Shown piece after piece: positions 8,292 through 17,700 of a DNA stretch of 29,264 nucleotides. The DNA lies in NCBI GenBank assembly GCA_964472875.1, contig CAYYMD010000037.1:1-29264 (forward strand). The letters run 5' to 3'. Every line of letters begins with the position of its first letter. Position 1 is the stretch's first letter. The notes under the pieces are model-generated. The model was not told where the DNA came from, searched no databases, and worked only from the letters and a program-made list of their open reading frames with translations. Position numbers and translations under genes: made by a program. This stretch comes from CAYYMD01 sp964472875 (GTDB lineage: Bacteria > Planctomycetota > Phycisphaerae > SM23-33).

Positions 8292-11200
8292 ACACATTAT
8301 AGTTCCGTTCTTTAGCGATACGAACAAACGGCCGCCTGCGGCGGCCAGACCGTCAAAGACAGGATCGGCGGGGAGGTCTGTTTCCGTAAGCCGTTCCCCG
8401 TTTTCGGCCGAATAAATTCTCAGGACGGCCTCGTGCGGGTCGGGATTGTCTGGATTTTTGGGCCGACCGGTCTTCAGTTCGATGCCAACGTCGTCTTTCC
8501 ACCCCGCCACGCAGACCTGGCCATCGGTTAGGATCATCGCCCGCGGCTGAATCTTTTCGTGCTTGTGCCAATGAATTTTCCCGGCCTTCATGTCGAGGTG
8601 TGTTCCCACGGGGAACCATTCTTCCTTGAGATAACGCGTAAACTTCTGGTGGTAGTGCCCGACCTGGTTCCACTTGCTGCCTTTCTGATTCGTGAGGGTG
8701 ACCTTACGTCTTTGTTTCAGACCAGTATAGATATTGCCTACGGTTACGGTCCGGTCCTTGTCGAACACCACGAGTTTGCCCGCCTTTCCGCCGTGGGTCC
8801 ACTGGGCGCGATGGAACCATGAGGTGTCCAGAAACGCGGTGGCGTTTAGCAGAGAACCATCGCCGTCTTTAGCGAATTCGCTGTTAAAACCGATCTGCCT
8901 CATGCCGATGCTTTTTCCATCCTTCGAAGTGAGAATGTCGGAAAGGAACCCCCATCTCCCGTCGTTTCCCCAGTGGCCGGATGCGATCTTGTTGAAGTGA
9001 AGGCGCCTTCCCGTTTCCAGGTCCAGGCCGTACAGGCGGATGCCCCCGTCAAGGTTCGAGGAATAACCGGCGGCGAAGTAGACAGTGTCATTGGTGATCA
9101 ATACGCTTCCGTGTATCAACAACGGCGAGGCGAGGCGGTTATCCCAGCCAATCCTCCGCTGGATCGCCGAGGTCTTAAACCGCCACGCCAGATCGCCCGT
9201 CAGGGCGTTGAGGCAATACACCGCCCCGTCATGGCAGCCGAAAACGCAACGCCCCTTGTAAACGGTGGGGGGAGAATCCACAGTCCCGTCGGTGAAGTAT
9301 TTCCATTTCCGCTTTCCAGTGGCGGCGTCGAGACAAAAGACGGTGTAGGCGTCTTTATCAGCTAGGTAAACGTTTCCGCCCGACACGACAGGTGCCGTGG
9401 GCGTGTCGCCGATTTTTGCGGTCCATTTCTTGGTCGGCTCGTTTGGCAACTCGCAGGCGATGGAGCCGCTGCGCTTGCTGTCGCCGCGATATGTAGGCCA
9501 ATCTGACAAATTGCGGACTGCGGATTGCGGATTGCGGATTTGCCTGTATGCTGATCCTTTTTCCAATACGCTTGTAATCTCGATATCCGCCCACGAATTC
9601 TTGTCCGCCAGGGCGAAGAATCCGTTTATCTTTCCCACAAAGTAACACTTGCACGGATGGGGCGGAACGTAAAAGCAGCCGTTGGCAGGCATGATCCCGT
9701 AACTGCATTCGCCCCGGACCCATCGGTGCGTGGTGCACTCCTTTGTCCGCGGATCGACGACCTGGATTCCGCTGTGGCCGATGAGGAAGTAGTCTTCGGT
9801 TGCCTTGTTGCGATAACAGCGGTGGTGATGTTGGGTGCGCCGAAAGGGAAGTTCGGCGACGACCTCTCCGGAGTGGATATCAACGGCCACGCCGGTCTCT
9901 CCGTTATTGATATAACAAGACCGGGGCGGCATTCCCCCGCCCTTAAGCATGGGGAAGGTCCATACCTTATCGCCTATGGCGAACAGGTCGCCCGGCGAGC
10001 CGAAGCCGATGGACCCCTTGTGGCGCCAAAGAATCTCGCCGTTTTCGATCGAGTAGCCCACCAGTGATTTCCACGTCAGGCACATAATCACGTCCCGGTA
10101 AGCGACGACCGTGGGCGCGTAATTGCGCATGTAAACGCCCTCGGCGGGCGGCTCGAAAGGCGCCGCCCACCGCTGCTTGCCGGTCACGGAATCGAGGCAG
10201 TGGAGTTGTTTGCTGTCCAAATAAAAAACATCCTTCCCCAACGCGCAGAGGGACATCGGCATGACGTATCTGGCCTCGTCGCCCTCGAGCCGCCACAATT
10301 CCTGCCCTCCTGCCGCGTCGTAGGCGACGATGGACTTCTCGGGAAAAGGCACATACGTCTCGGTCCGATCCCAGTAACCCTCGGCTTGGTCTGAATACTT
10401 GATGTGCCTTTGGGGATTATCGGTAACCGTCAGGAGTATCCCATCGTGAAGAATCAGTTCCTCGGCACCTTTGGAGCCCTTGTAGGTGTGTAGCGTCTTT
10501 CCGGTTGCGGCGTCGAGTTTAACGGCCGGGGCGCTCCAGCCAAGCGTGGCGTAAACGTAATCGCCCACCGAGACCAGCCGGCGGGTCAGTTGCGTGGGAC
10601 CTGCGCGGAAGTTGTACAGGTGCGTCATCCAGTCGGAGATGTCGCGCTTCCACAGGAGTTTTCCGTTGAACGCGTCGCGGGCGATGAGTTTCCATTGCGA
10701 CGGACGATGCATGACCGAGATGGGTCCTTCGTCGTAGATGTAGAACAGCCGCCCGTTGCTGGAGGTCATCGCCGACAGACTCGCCAGGGCGTCGTGGTGG
10801 CGGGCGAACCTCGGCCCCGCCTGCCATTGGGTGTGGCGCGGATAGCGAATCTTCTTGTCCCTGCTGACGGCGTTTCCGGAGGCGTCGTGAAGAAAATGAG
10901 TCCACTCGTCGATCGTATCGGGGCGAGGCTTGACTTTGACCCGGCCGTTAATCCACGCCGCCCCGCCCGGCGCCAGCGCACGCATAATCTCCTGTTTAGA
11001 CACCTTGCAGTCATCCTCCGTGACGACCACCAGGTTGACTATGTTGTCGCCGTAGGGCAGGTTCCGCCCGTCGTATTTTTCGGCCGAGACCTTTCCGTAA
11101 AACCCCTGTGAGTCGATGTATCGCTGCGCCTTTTTCACGTCTTCAGCATCGGTATCCAGGCCGTGGACCAGGTAACGCTCATCCGCGTGCAGCGCGGCCG

Positions 11201-11354
11201 TGAGTTTTCCATCATTGCAGCCCAGGTGCGACACTATGCCGCCCTGGACCGCGGTTTCTTCGAGTATATCCATCGCCTGCTGTTGCGGCGTTTGCGCGGC
11301 GCAGATACAAGCAGCGAATAACAAAATAAACACAAAACAAATTTTCGCTTTCAT
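8280..11354 (-). CDS. Propeller gene 2: exported methyltransferase-like/double PQQ-propeller protein
   Basis: 1,024 residues, the shortest copy. Signal peptide 1-20 (cleavage near CAA). The methyltransferase-like domain has HLGCNDGKL (43-51), HGLDTD (64-69) and ALAPGGAAWING. DEWTHFLHD (149-157) leads to the first propeller. The cysteine cluster is HHRC (Cys513), RGEC (Cys550) and PPHPCKC (Cys568, Cys570). The linker IRNPQSAVRN (606-615) is a diverged form of the repeat-encoded peptide, followed by WPTYRGD and the second propeller with an HRAQW motif. The VYCL blade reads AVYCLNALTG. It has no repeat-derived residues in the methyltransferase-like domain (there VTEDDCKVSKQEI). AGGAG lies 9 bases before the ATG. 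Reaction unknown; export plus a SAM-type fold is the odd feature shared with its neighbours. Confidence 0.85.
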   Translation of the reverse strand: MKAKICFVFILLFAACICAAQTPQQQAMDILEETAVQGGIVSHLGCNDGKLTAALHADERYLVHGLDTDAEDVKKAQRYIDSQGFYGKVSAEKYDGRNLPYGDNIVNLVVVTEDDCKVSKQEIMRALAPGGAAWINGRVKVKPRPDTIDEWTHFLHDASGNAVSRDKKIRYPRHTQWQAGPRFARHHDALASLSAMTSSNGRLFYIYDEGPISVMHRPSQWKLIARDAFNGKLLWKRDISDWMTHLYNFRAGPTQLTRRLVSVGDYVYATLGWSAPAVKLDAATGKTLHTYKGSKGAEELILHDGILLTVTDNPQRHIKYSDQAEGYWDRTETYVPFPEKSIVAYDAAGGQELWRLEGDEARYVMPMSLCALGKDVFYLDSKQLHCLDSVTGKQRWAAPFEPPAEGVYMRNYAPTVVAYRDVIMCLTWKSLVGYSIENGEILWRHKGSIGFGSPGDLFAIGDKVWTFPMLKGGGMPPRSCYINNGETGVAVDIHSGEVVAELPFRRTQHHHRCYRNKATEDYFLIGHSGIQVVDPRTKECTTHRWVRGECSYGIMPANGCFYVPPHPCKCYFVGKINGFFALADKNSWADIEITSVLEKGSAYRQIRNPQSAVRNLSDWPTYRGDSKRSGSIACELPNEPTKKWTAKIGDTPTAPVVSGGNVYLADKDAYTVFCLDAATGKRKWKYFTDGTVDSPPTVYKGRCVFGCHDGAVYCLNALTGDLAWRFKTSAIQRRIGWDNRLASPLLIHGSVLITNDTVYFAAGYSSNLDGGIRLYGLDLETGRRLHFNKIASGHWGNDGRWGFLSDILTSKDGKSIGMRQIGFNSEFAKDGDGSLLNATAFLDTSWFHRAQWTHGGKAGKLVVFDKDRTVTVGNIYTGLKQRRKVTLTNQKGSKWNQVGHYHQKFTRYLKEEWFPVGTHLDMKAGKIHWHKHEKIQPRAMILTDGQVCVAGWKDDVGIELKTGRPKNPDNPDPHEAVLRIYSAENGERLTETDLPADPVFDGLAAAGGRLFVSLKNGTIMCLGE
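9512..9542. repeat. GGATTGC-type repeat in the linker of propeller gene 2
   Basis: Four degenerate units (ttgcggact, gcggattgcgg, attgcggattt) encoding IRNPQSAVRN at the same linker position as in gene 1. The unit is shifted to GGATTGC. Confidence 0.8.
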
Positions 11355-11392
11355 GATGGCGTACTCCTATTTGCTTAACAACCCACGGAATG

Positions 11393-11408
11393 TCCCGGCG
11401 CGCCGGGA
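11393..11408. promoter_or_regulatory. 16-bp perfect GC-rich palindrome in the spacer between genes 3 and 2
   Basis: tcccggcgcgccggga reads the same on both strands and can fold as a six-base stem with a CGCG loop just after the stop of gene 3. It could be an mRNA-stability hairpin or a protein site; it lacks a T-run for termination. Confidence 0.4.
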
Positions 11409-11421
11409 TGGGCTGTCTCTG

Positions 11422-14400
11422 TTATTTTCCAAAACATACGACCTTTCCGCTTTGGGTCGAGACGTAGAGTTTTCCCTCTGCCGCGGACATCCCGTCCCAC
11501 ACGACGGGACTGTCGAGTTTCACCTCGGCGAGTTTGCCCGCTTTCTCGGCGTCGAAGACCAGTATCATCCCGCCCATACGGCCCTCGTATGCAGAGTGGG
11601 GATCGTCTTTTGAAATATTTGTGGGCGTTGCGCCCAGGAAGAGCCGCCCGCCGGCCTTAACCAGCGCGCGTGGGCGTAGGTTGAGGCCTTTTTTCCAGAC
11701 GTATGGATAAGGATTTTCACCTTTGGGTATTTTGCGGATGTCCCGCACGCCGCTTTTGTACTCGGCCAGTGACTTGTTTTTACGGCGAAACACGGTATAT
11801 CGTCCGTCTGCACGGCCGTTCCTGTGCACGCCCCACGCCGCCTCATCGTCAAACACCATTATTACGCCGTAGGGGTTTGCGGGTTTTTGTCCAAATCCGC
11901 CGCCGCTATTGACAATCCAAGAATACGCCACCGCAACACGGGAGAAATCGCCCGTGCCCAACATCCAGTGCGAGCGGTGGTTCTCCGTATCGTCCAGCAG
12001 ACTGGAGGTGGAAAACAGGTGGGCTGACATTTCGTCGGTGCGGTGGAGTCCGGCGTCAAACCGCACCTGGTGCAGGAATACGTCTTTGCCGTTGCTGACC
12101 AGCACGTCGGAGATGGTCCCGCCTGCCATCGAAAACGCATCGCTCCTGTCGGACTGGAGGAAGGTTTTGTAGTCGGTGGAGTTCTGAGCAATCCTCTTTT
12201 GATACTTTTCACCCGCCTGGTCGGCGCCTTGTTTGAATTTCGGGTGCTGGCTTGCTAAATGACGCTTGTGGAGCATTTTTCCGCTTTCTGGGTCGATGGC
12301 GTACAGGTATATGCCGTCGTCAAGCCAGGTTGACCTGCCCGCCGAGCAGTACGCCGCTCCGTTGAGCACCAGCACGCTTCCGTGCACCGGCCAGAGCGAT
12401 TCGACGCGGCCGTACGAGACGCCCCGCAGGTCTGTCGGAGCGCAGTTGAACCGCCATGCGAGCCGTCCGTCGCTTGCACGTAGGCAGTAGACGTATCCGT
12501 CGGCGCTGCCGAACAGGACGGCGCCATTGTAAATCGTGGGCGGCGAGTCCACCGGCCCGCCACAGGTATAGTTCCATACGATCTGCCCGTTTTTTTCATC
12601 CAGTGCGTAAACGGTGTTTTCATCTTTTGCCGAGACAAAGATTTTCCCATCGGCTATTACCGGCTGGGTCAATTCTCCGCCGACGTCAGCACTCCACACT
12701 TGCGTTAACTTTTGCGGAACTTCCGTTTGCACCACGCCCCTTCGCAAAACATCATGACGATACGTAGTCCAATCCGCCGACTCGGTTTTTGGGGTTTGGA
12801 GTTTGGGATTTGGGATTTTCCCATAAGTGGGTCCTTTTTCCAGGCGGTTGTCGTCGGCCACGGCGCGGGAGGCATCCGAGAGTACTTTTCTGTCGGACGC
12901 TATGGCCCAGAAACTCCGTAACTTGGATTCCATGTAGCAGCCGCAGGAGTGTGGCGGGGTGTAGAGCAGTCCGTTGGCGGGCATCACGCCGTACTGACAC
13001 GTTCCCCGCACCCAGTTGTTGCGGGAATGATTGTTTCCGGTAAGGTCCATCATCTCCACGCCGCGCTTACCGGTAATGATGTATCTGGATGTGGCTTTCT
13101 CACGATGGCAGCGATGGTGGTGTCCGACGGTTTGAAGGTCGGCCAGTATCGAATTGCGCATCTTCGGCTTCCCGGTGTGCAGGTCCAGGCCCTCGTTGAA
13201 GTCGTCCACAGCCGGCGGTGCGGGCCTTCTTCCGGAGTCGGGCCTGTTCGTGCCGAGCCAGACCGTTTTGTTTATTACAAATATATCCAGCGGCGCGTGG
13301 AAACCATGTCTGTTGGCCTTGACTTTCCATAGTTCTTTTCCATCCTCGGCCGAGACCGCCCGCACGGAACCGGAAATGTTACACACGACAACGTCGTCGG
13401 CGACCACCAACGTGTAGATTCCGAACGAAATATTTATGCCGCCTTTGCCCGACGTGTTGCCGTAGGTCCACAGTTCCCGGCCGTTTTTCATGTCCAGACA
13501 AACCACGCCGTCGCTGACCTGGGCGTACGCACGCCGGCCGTCGGACGCCAGCGTCTCTGGCCTGATGGCGCCGTTATCGGGTGACCAGCGCCAAAGTTCT
13601 TCGCCGCCGGCGATGTCAATTGCATGGAGGGTTTTAGTGTTGGAAATCTTCTTCTTCCCGCTGAATGCGGGATGTTGCCTGGCCTGTACGGGAACGGGAG
13701 AGCCGGTTAACACCAGCAGCATATCGCCGGAGAGGATGATTTCCTCGGCGGTATCGGTGGTTTTGAATGTGGCCAGCGTTTCGCCCGTGGTTGCGTCGAG
13801 TTTCGATATCGGCCTGCCAAGGCCCAGCGGCACGTAAAGGTTGTCGCCGTCGGCGACCAGCAGGCGGGTGACCTGCGGCGGGCCGGAACGGAATCTTATG
13901 CGATAATGCGCCCAGGAGTCTATCGGTTTCTTCCACAGCAGCACGCCGCTGAAAGCGTCACGGGCGACGATTCGCCACTTGCCCGGAACGGACATGTTGG
14001 CGGCGGTGGCCTCGTCGATGATGTAGAACATCCGCCCCCCGGCCGAAACCATTGAAGTGACGCTGTTGAGCCGGTGGTGATTGCGAGTCCATTGCGGCCC
14101 CGCCTTCCACTGCATGTGGCGGGGCGGGCCGACCTGTTTATCTTCGGCCACGGCGTTGTTGGTGGGGTCGTGCAGATAGTGCGTCCACTCGTCGATATCG
14201 CTGGGGCGGGGCTTGACAGTCATTTCATCGCCTATAATCGCCACGCCATCGGGGGCAAGGACTCTCTGGATTTCGGATTTCGGAATTCGGATTTCGGGAT
14301 TAACGACCACGAGGTTGACCAGGTTATCCACGAAAGGCAGATGCTTTCCGTCGAACTGCGATATGGAGACCGCGCCGGACAGTTCCCTGGAACGAACATA

Positions 14401-14634
14401 TTCACGGGCCTGTTGCACATCCGCTGCGTCGTCGTCCAGGCCGTGAACAAGGTAACTGTCCCCGTCGCGCAGCGCGGCCGTCAATTTGCCCTCATCGCAA
14501 CCAATGTGCACCACCAGCCCGCCTTTTACACCGGCGGCCGAGAGAATTTGTTTCGCCTTCTGCTGTGGAGTCTGCGCGCTGCATACGCCGGCAGCAAACA
14601 AAGTTATAAACACCATGTACACTTTGGATTTCAT
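11422..14634 (-). CDS. Propeller gene 3: exported methyltransferase-like/double PQQ-propeller protein
   Basis: 1,070 residues. Residues 1-70 are identical to gene 1, including the signal peptide, HIGCDEGKL and HGLDDD; the rest is clearly diverged. In the methyltransferase-like domain residues 112-122 (NPEIRIPKSEI) are encoded by the GGATTTC-type repeat and replace the ordinary sequence without a length change. DEWTHYLHD (148-156) leads to the first propeller. The cysteine cluster is HHRC (Cys509), RGTC (Cys546) and PHSCGC (Cys564, Cys566). The linker is a variant of the repeat peptide (IPNPKLQTPKTES, 607-619), followed by DWTTYRHD and a second propeller about 25 residues longer than in gene 1. 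The C-terminal LAEVKLDSPVVWDGMSAA is shared almost exactly with gene 4. The ribosome site is the same AGGAG as in gene 1. Confidence 0.85.
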   Translation of the reverse strand: MKSKVYMVFITLFAAGVCSAQTPQQKAKQILSAAGVKGGLVVHIGCDEGKLTAALRDGDSYLVHGLDDDAADVQQAREYVRSRELSGAVSISQFDGKHLPFVDNLVNLVVVNPEIRIPKSEIQRVLAPDGVAIIGDEMTVKPRPSDIDEWTHYLHDPTNNAVAEDKQVGPPRHMQWKAGPQWTRNHHRLNSVTSMVSAGGRMFYIIDEATAANMSVPGKWRIVARDAFSGVLLWKKPIDSWAHYRIRFRSGPPQVTRLLVADGDNLYVPLGLGRPISKLDATTGETLATFKTTDTAEEIILSGDMLLVLTGSPVPVQARQHPAFSGKKKISNTKTLHAIDIAGGEELWRWSPDNGAIRPETLASDGRRAYAQVSDGVVCLDMKNGRELWTYGNTSGKGGINISFGIYTLVVADDVVVCNISGSVRAVSAEDGKELWKVKANRHGFHAPLDIFVINKTVWLGTNRPDSGRRPAPPAVDDFNEGLDLHTGKPKMRNSILADLQTVGHHHRCHREKATSRYIITGKRGVEMMDLTGNNHSRNNWVRGTCQYGVMPANGLLYTPPHSCGCYMESKLRSFWAIASDRKVLSDASRAVADDNRLEKGPTYGKIPNPKLQTPKTESADWTTYRHDVLRRGVVQTEVPQKLTQVWSADVGGELTQPVIADGKIFVSAKDENTVYALDEKNGQIVWNYTCGGPVDSPPTIYNGAVLFGSADGYVYCLRASDGRLAWRFNCAPTDLRGVSYGRVESLWPVHGSVLVLNGAAYCSAGRSTWLDDGIYLYAIDPESGKMLHKRHLASQHPKFKQGADQAGEKYQKRIAQNSTDYKTFLQSDRSDAFSMAGGTISDVLVSNGKDVFLHQVRFDAGLHRTDEMSAHLFSTSSLLDDTENHRSHWMLGTGDFSRVAVAYSWIVNSGGGFGQKPANPYGVIMVFDDEAAWGVHRNGRADGRYTVFRRKNKSLAEYKSGVRDIRKIPKGENPYPYVWKKGLNLRPRALVKAGGRLFLGATPTNISKDDPHSAYEGRMGGMILVFDAEKAGKLAEVKLDSPVVWDGMSAAEGKLYVSTQSGKVVCFGK
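11495..11535. repeat. 41-bp patch shared with 14771-14811
   Basis: The C-terminal coding region of propeller gene 3 shares 41 bases with gene 4 with a single mismatch (11509 against 14785). The surrounding sequence is less alike, so this looks like a small conversion tract one gene apart. Confidence 0.7.
12784..12819. repeat. GGGATTT-type repeat in the linker of propeller gene 3
   Basis: About five degenerate units of gtttggg/gggattt, encoding IPNPKLQTPKTES at the inter-propeller linker. It is a third sequence variant of the same repeat. Confidence 0.75.
14268..14301. repeat. GGATTTC-type repeat inside the methyltransferase-like domain of gene 3
   Basis: Units of ggatttc and ggaattc encode NPEIRIPKSEI between the fourth and fifth methyltransferase motifs. 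The paralogues without it have an ordinary segment of equal length. Confidence 0.8.
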
Positions 14635-14709
14635 CTCGATACTCCTTTGTGTTGTATTTATTCAATTTATGGCATGAATTATGCCTCGTTCCGGCAGTCA
14701 TTCTCCCAG
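14426..14709. repeat. 284-bp perfect direct repeat, copy 2
   Basis: Second copy of the repeat at 8008-8291, covering the last codons and stop of propeller gene 4, the spacer, and the first ~70 codons of gene 3. Perfect identity between otherwise well-diverged genes points to recent gene conversion or duplication. Confidence 0.9.
14671..14685 (-). promoter_or_regulatory. Small hairpin in the spacer between genes 4 and 3
   Basis: Exact copy of the hairpin at 8253-8267, carried within the 284-bp repeat. Confidence 0.35.
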
Positions 14710-17700
14710 GCACATGACTGTTCCATCCGTCAAAGAGACGAATAGACGGTCGTTTGCGGCCGACATGCCATCCCACACGACGGGGCTGTCGAGTTTCACC
14801 TCGGCGAGTTTCTCGCCGTCCCCGGCCCGGATCGCCAGCAGGACGCCGCCGAGTTCGCCGGCGTATGATTTCTGGAACTTTTCGACCGGATGGTTCGGCG
14901 GAAAATACAACGGACGCCCCGCGACAAAAAGGATCTCACCGGCCATCACCATCGCTTCACCGTTAATCTTGATGCGGCTTGACCACAATTTATTTCTCTT
15001 GCCTTCCAGGGCGCCGGCGTAGAGGAGATATCCCCCCAGCCGCGGGTCGAAGTACGAGTGGCGCTTGACCGGATCGCCCCTGACCTCGAAGAAACGCTCG
15101 CCGTCGCTGACCAGGATATCGCCCCAGGGAACATTCCATTGTTTCTTGATGTTAATTCCGGCCGGGCTTCTGCAGCCAAAAAGCAGCCCGCTGCTGACCG
15201 TCCAATAGGTACGGTGCTGCGGAGTGGAATCGGTAAAGCCGGCGGCCGGAACAATATGCTGTTGACGGCGCCGTGCATCCTTCAGGTCGATATTGAAGGC
15301 CTTATGCCGCAGATATATCCGCTTGCCGTCTGTAACCGGGATATCGTTCTTGAAACCAGCGTGCCTCGTCGCCGGGAAGCCATTTTCATTGAAAGGCCCG
15401 TAGATGTTCCGGTTGTGAATGACCTCGCCGGTGTGTGGATTCAGCGCGTAAAGGAATATTCCTCCGTCGAGGAATGAATTGCGCCCGGCGGCGAAATAGG
15501 CAATATCGTTAAAAACGAGGATACTGCCGTTAACCGGCCAGGCGGATTCCAACTGACCTCTGTCTACGATTAGTCGCTCGGGCATGCCCTTGAAGCGCCA
15601 GGCAAGTTCGCCGTCGGATGCCCGCAGGCAGTAGACCCATCCGTCGCGACAGCCGAACAGCAGATGTCCCTTGTAATACGTCGGGGGCGAATCCACGCGT
15701 CCGCCTGCTATAAACCGCCATTGCACCGAGCCGTTTTCGGCGTCGAGTGCACACACGGCGTGCTCGTCGCCAAGGGCAACAAAGACCATTCCGCCGACGA
15801 TAACCGGCTGGCTCGCCTCGCACTGAAAATCCGCCTTCCAGATTGGCTGGAGATTGGAGGGAACCTTCGCCGGGGAAACACCGCTGCGCGCGCCGTCGTG
15901 ACGATAGGTAGGCCAATCCTTAACATTTCGGATTTCGGATTTCGGATTTCGGATTTTTCCGTATGCGGGTCCTTTTAAGAGGCGAGTGTCGCGCTCGACG
16001 GGAATATCCTGTCCGGAAGATTTCAGGCCCCCTTGGGGGGCGTAAGCGTTATAGCCCTTTTTCATGACGCCCTGGCTGCACTTGCAAGAGTAAGGACCGA
16101 CGTAAACCAGCCCGTTGCAAGGCAGCGGACCGAATCCGCAGGTGGAGCGTGTCCAGTGGTGAGGAAATTCCTCTCCGTCTTTGAGTTCGACAAAATCCGC
16201 ACCGCCGGTCTTGCTGTTTATGTAGAACCTCTCCGTTATAAAATTGCGGTAACAGCGGTCGTGAGACATGGGACCGGTCATTTTCTGGTGCAGTGTCTTT
16301 ATCTTTTTGCCGGTATGGCGATTGTAGGCGGTTGGTTGACTTGCTCCGCCTACCCAGATTTGGTCGTCGATAACAAATAGGTCCGCGGTCTTTTCATAGT
16401 TGTAGGGAATTCGTCCCCGCCATATTTCCTTCGCATCCGTCAAAGAATACGCAAAAAGGTCGCCCCATTCCTGGGAGTAAACCATATCATCGGCCAGAAC
16501 GACAACATTTGGTTCCGTCCCATCTTTGCTTCTTATTTTTTTTTCGGCCTTCCACCTGGTCTCGCCCGTTTTCCGATCCAGGCAGGTAAGTCCTTTATAA
16601 GTCTGGAAAACGGCTACTTCGCCGCGAGCCGCAAGTGTGCCGCCGACGTAATTATGAATATCCGGCCGCCTCCAGAGCACTTGCTGCGAATCCTTGTCGA
16701 TGGCGACAATGTCACAGACGGTGTCCTTTTTGTTTTTTATCTGGCGGGCGTAACTACTTCGCCATCCGGTACCGCCGAAAGGCGCCTTTGGATCGCTGCC
16801 GCCAAGATTCGTCCCGCGCCGGGGCTCGGGCTTGACTATATTGTAGCGGGCGGCGTTCATTCTGTCGCCGATGACCAGGTAAAGAACGTCCCCACAGAGG
16901 GCAAATTCCTGGGTGCGGTTCGTGCCTTTATAAATCTTTATAGTTTCTCCTGTTGCGGCGTCTAATTGTGTCAGGGGAGCATCCAGGCCCGGCGTTACGT
17001 AGACGACATTATCGTCGGCCGCCAGCCGCCTCTGTAGTTGCACAGCAATATCCTTGACGTAACGCGTAACCGGCTCCCAGTCGTCGAATTTACGCTTCCA
17101 CAGGGTAACGCCGTTGAATGCGTCTCTCGCTATAAGATACCACCGTCCCGGCAGGCGGGAATTCTTAATCGAACCCCGGTCCTCGATGGAAAACAGCCGC
17201 CCGCCCGCCGAAACCATGCTGCATAAACTGGGAATCCCTATGTGGGAGCGGCTCCAGGCGGGCTCATCGTACCATTGCAGGTGTCGCGGCGGACCCGCCA
17301 CGGTGTCCTCAGCCACGCCGTTATTGTCCGCAGCGTGCAGATATTGCGGCCACTGGTCAATATCATCGGGCCAGGGCTTGATAATTTTTTCCCCCTCGAC
17401 CAAAAGCACGCCGCCGGGCGCGAGAACTCTTTGAATTTCGGATTTGGGAATTCGGATTTCGGAATCGCAAACCACCAGATTGACGAGGTTGTCTATATAC
17501 GGCAGATGCTTTGGGTCGAATTGAGCAACGGATACCGGGCCGTAAAGGTCTTTGGATAGGATGTAATCACGGGCCTTTTTGACGTCTTCGGCGTCCGCGG
17601 CCAGTCCGTGGATGGTGAAACTGTCGTTGGCGCGTAACGCGGTGGTTAACTCACCATCACCGCAGCCCAGGTGGACCACCAGTCCGCCTTTGACGCCGGT

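Noticed and set aside
8008..14709. Insertion sequence or transposon as the source of the 284-bp repeat
   Set aside because: The repeat contains only gene ends and a spacer, has no inverted termini or transposase, and respects the same gene boundaries in both copies, which fits duplication or conversion.
14074..14745. Plus-strand frames of about 220 codons inside the propeller array (also 20529-21206 and 22781-23437)
   Set aside because: All are antisense to propeller genes with clear domains; they recur at equivalent positions because the genes are paralogous, and they carry no independent motifs.
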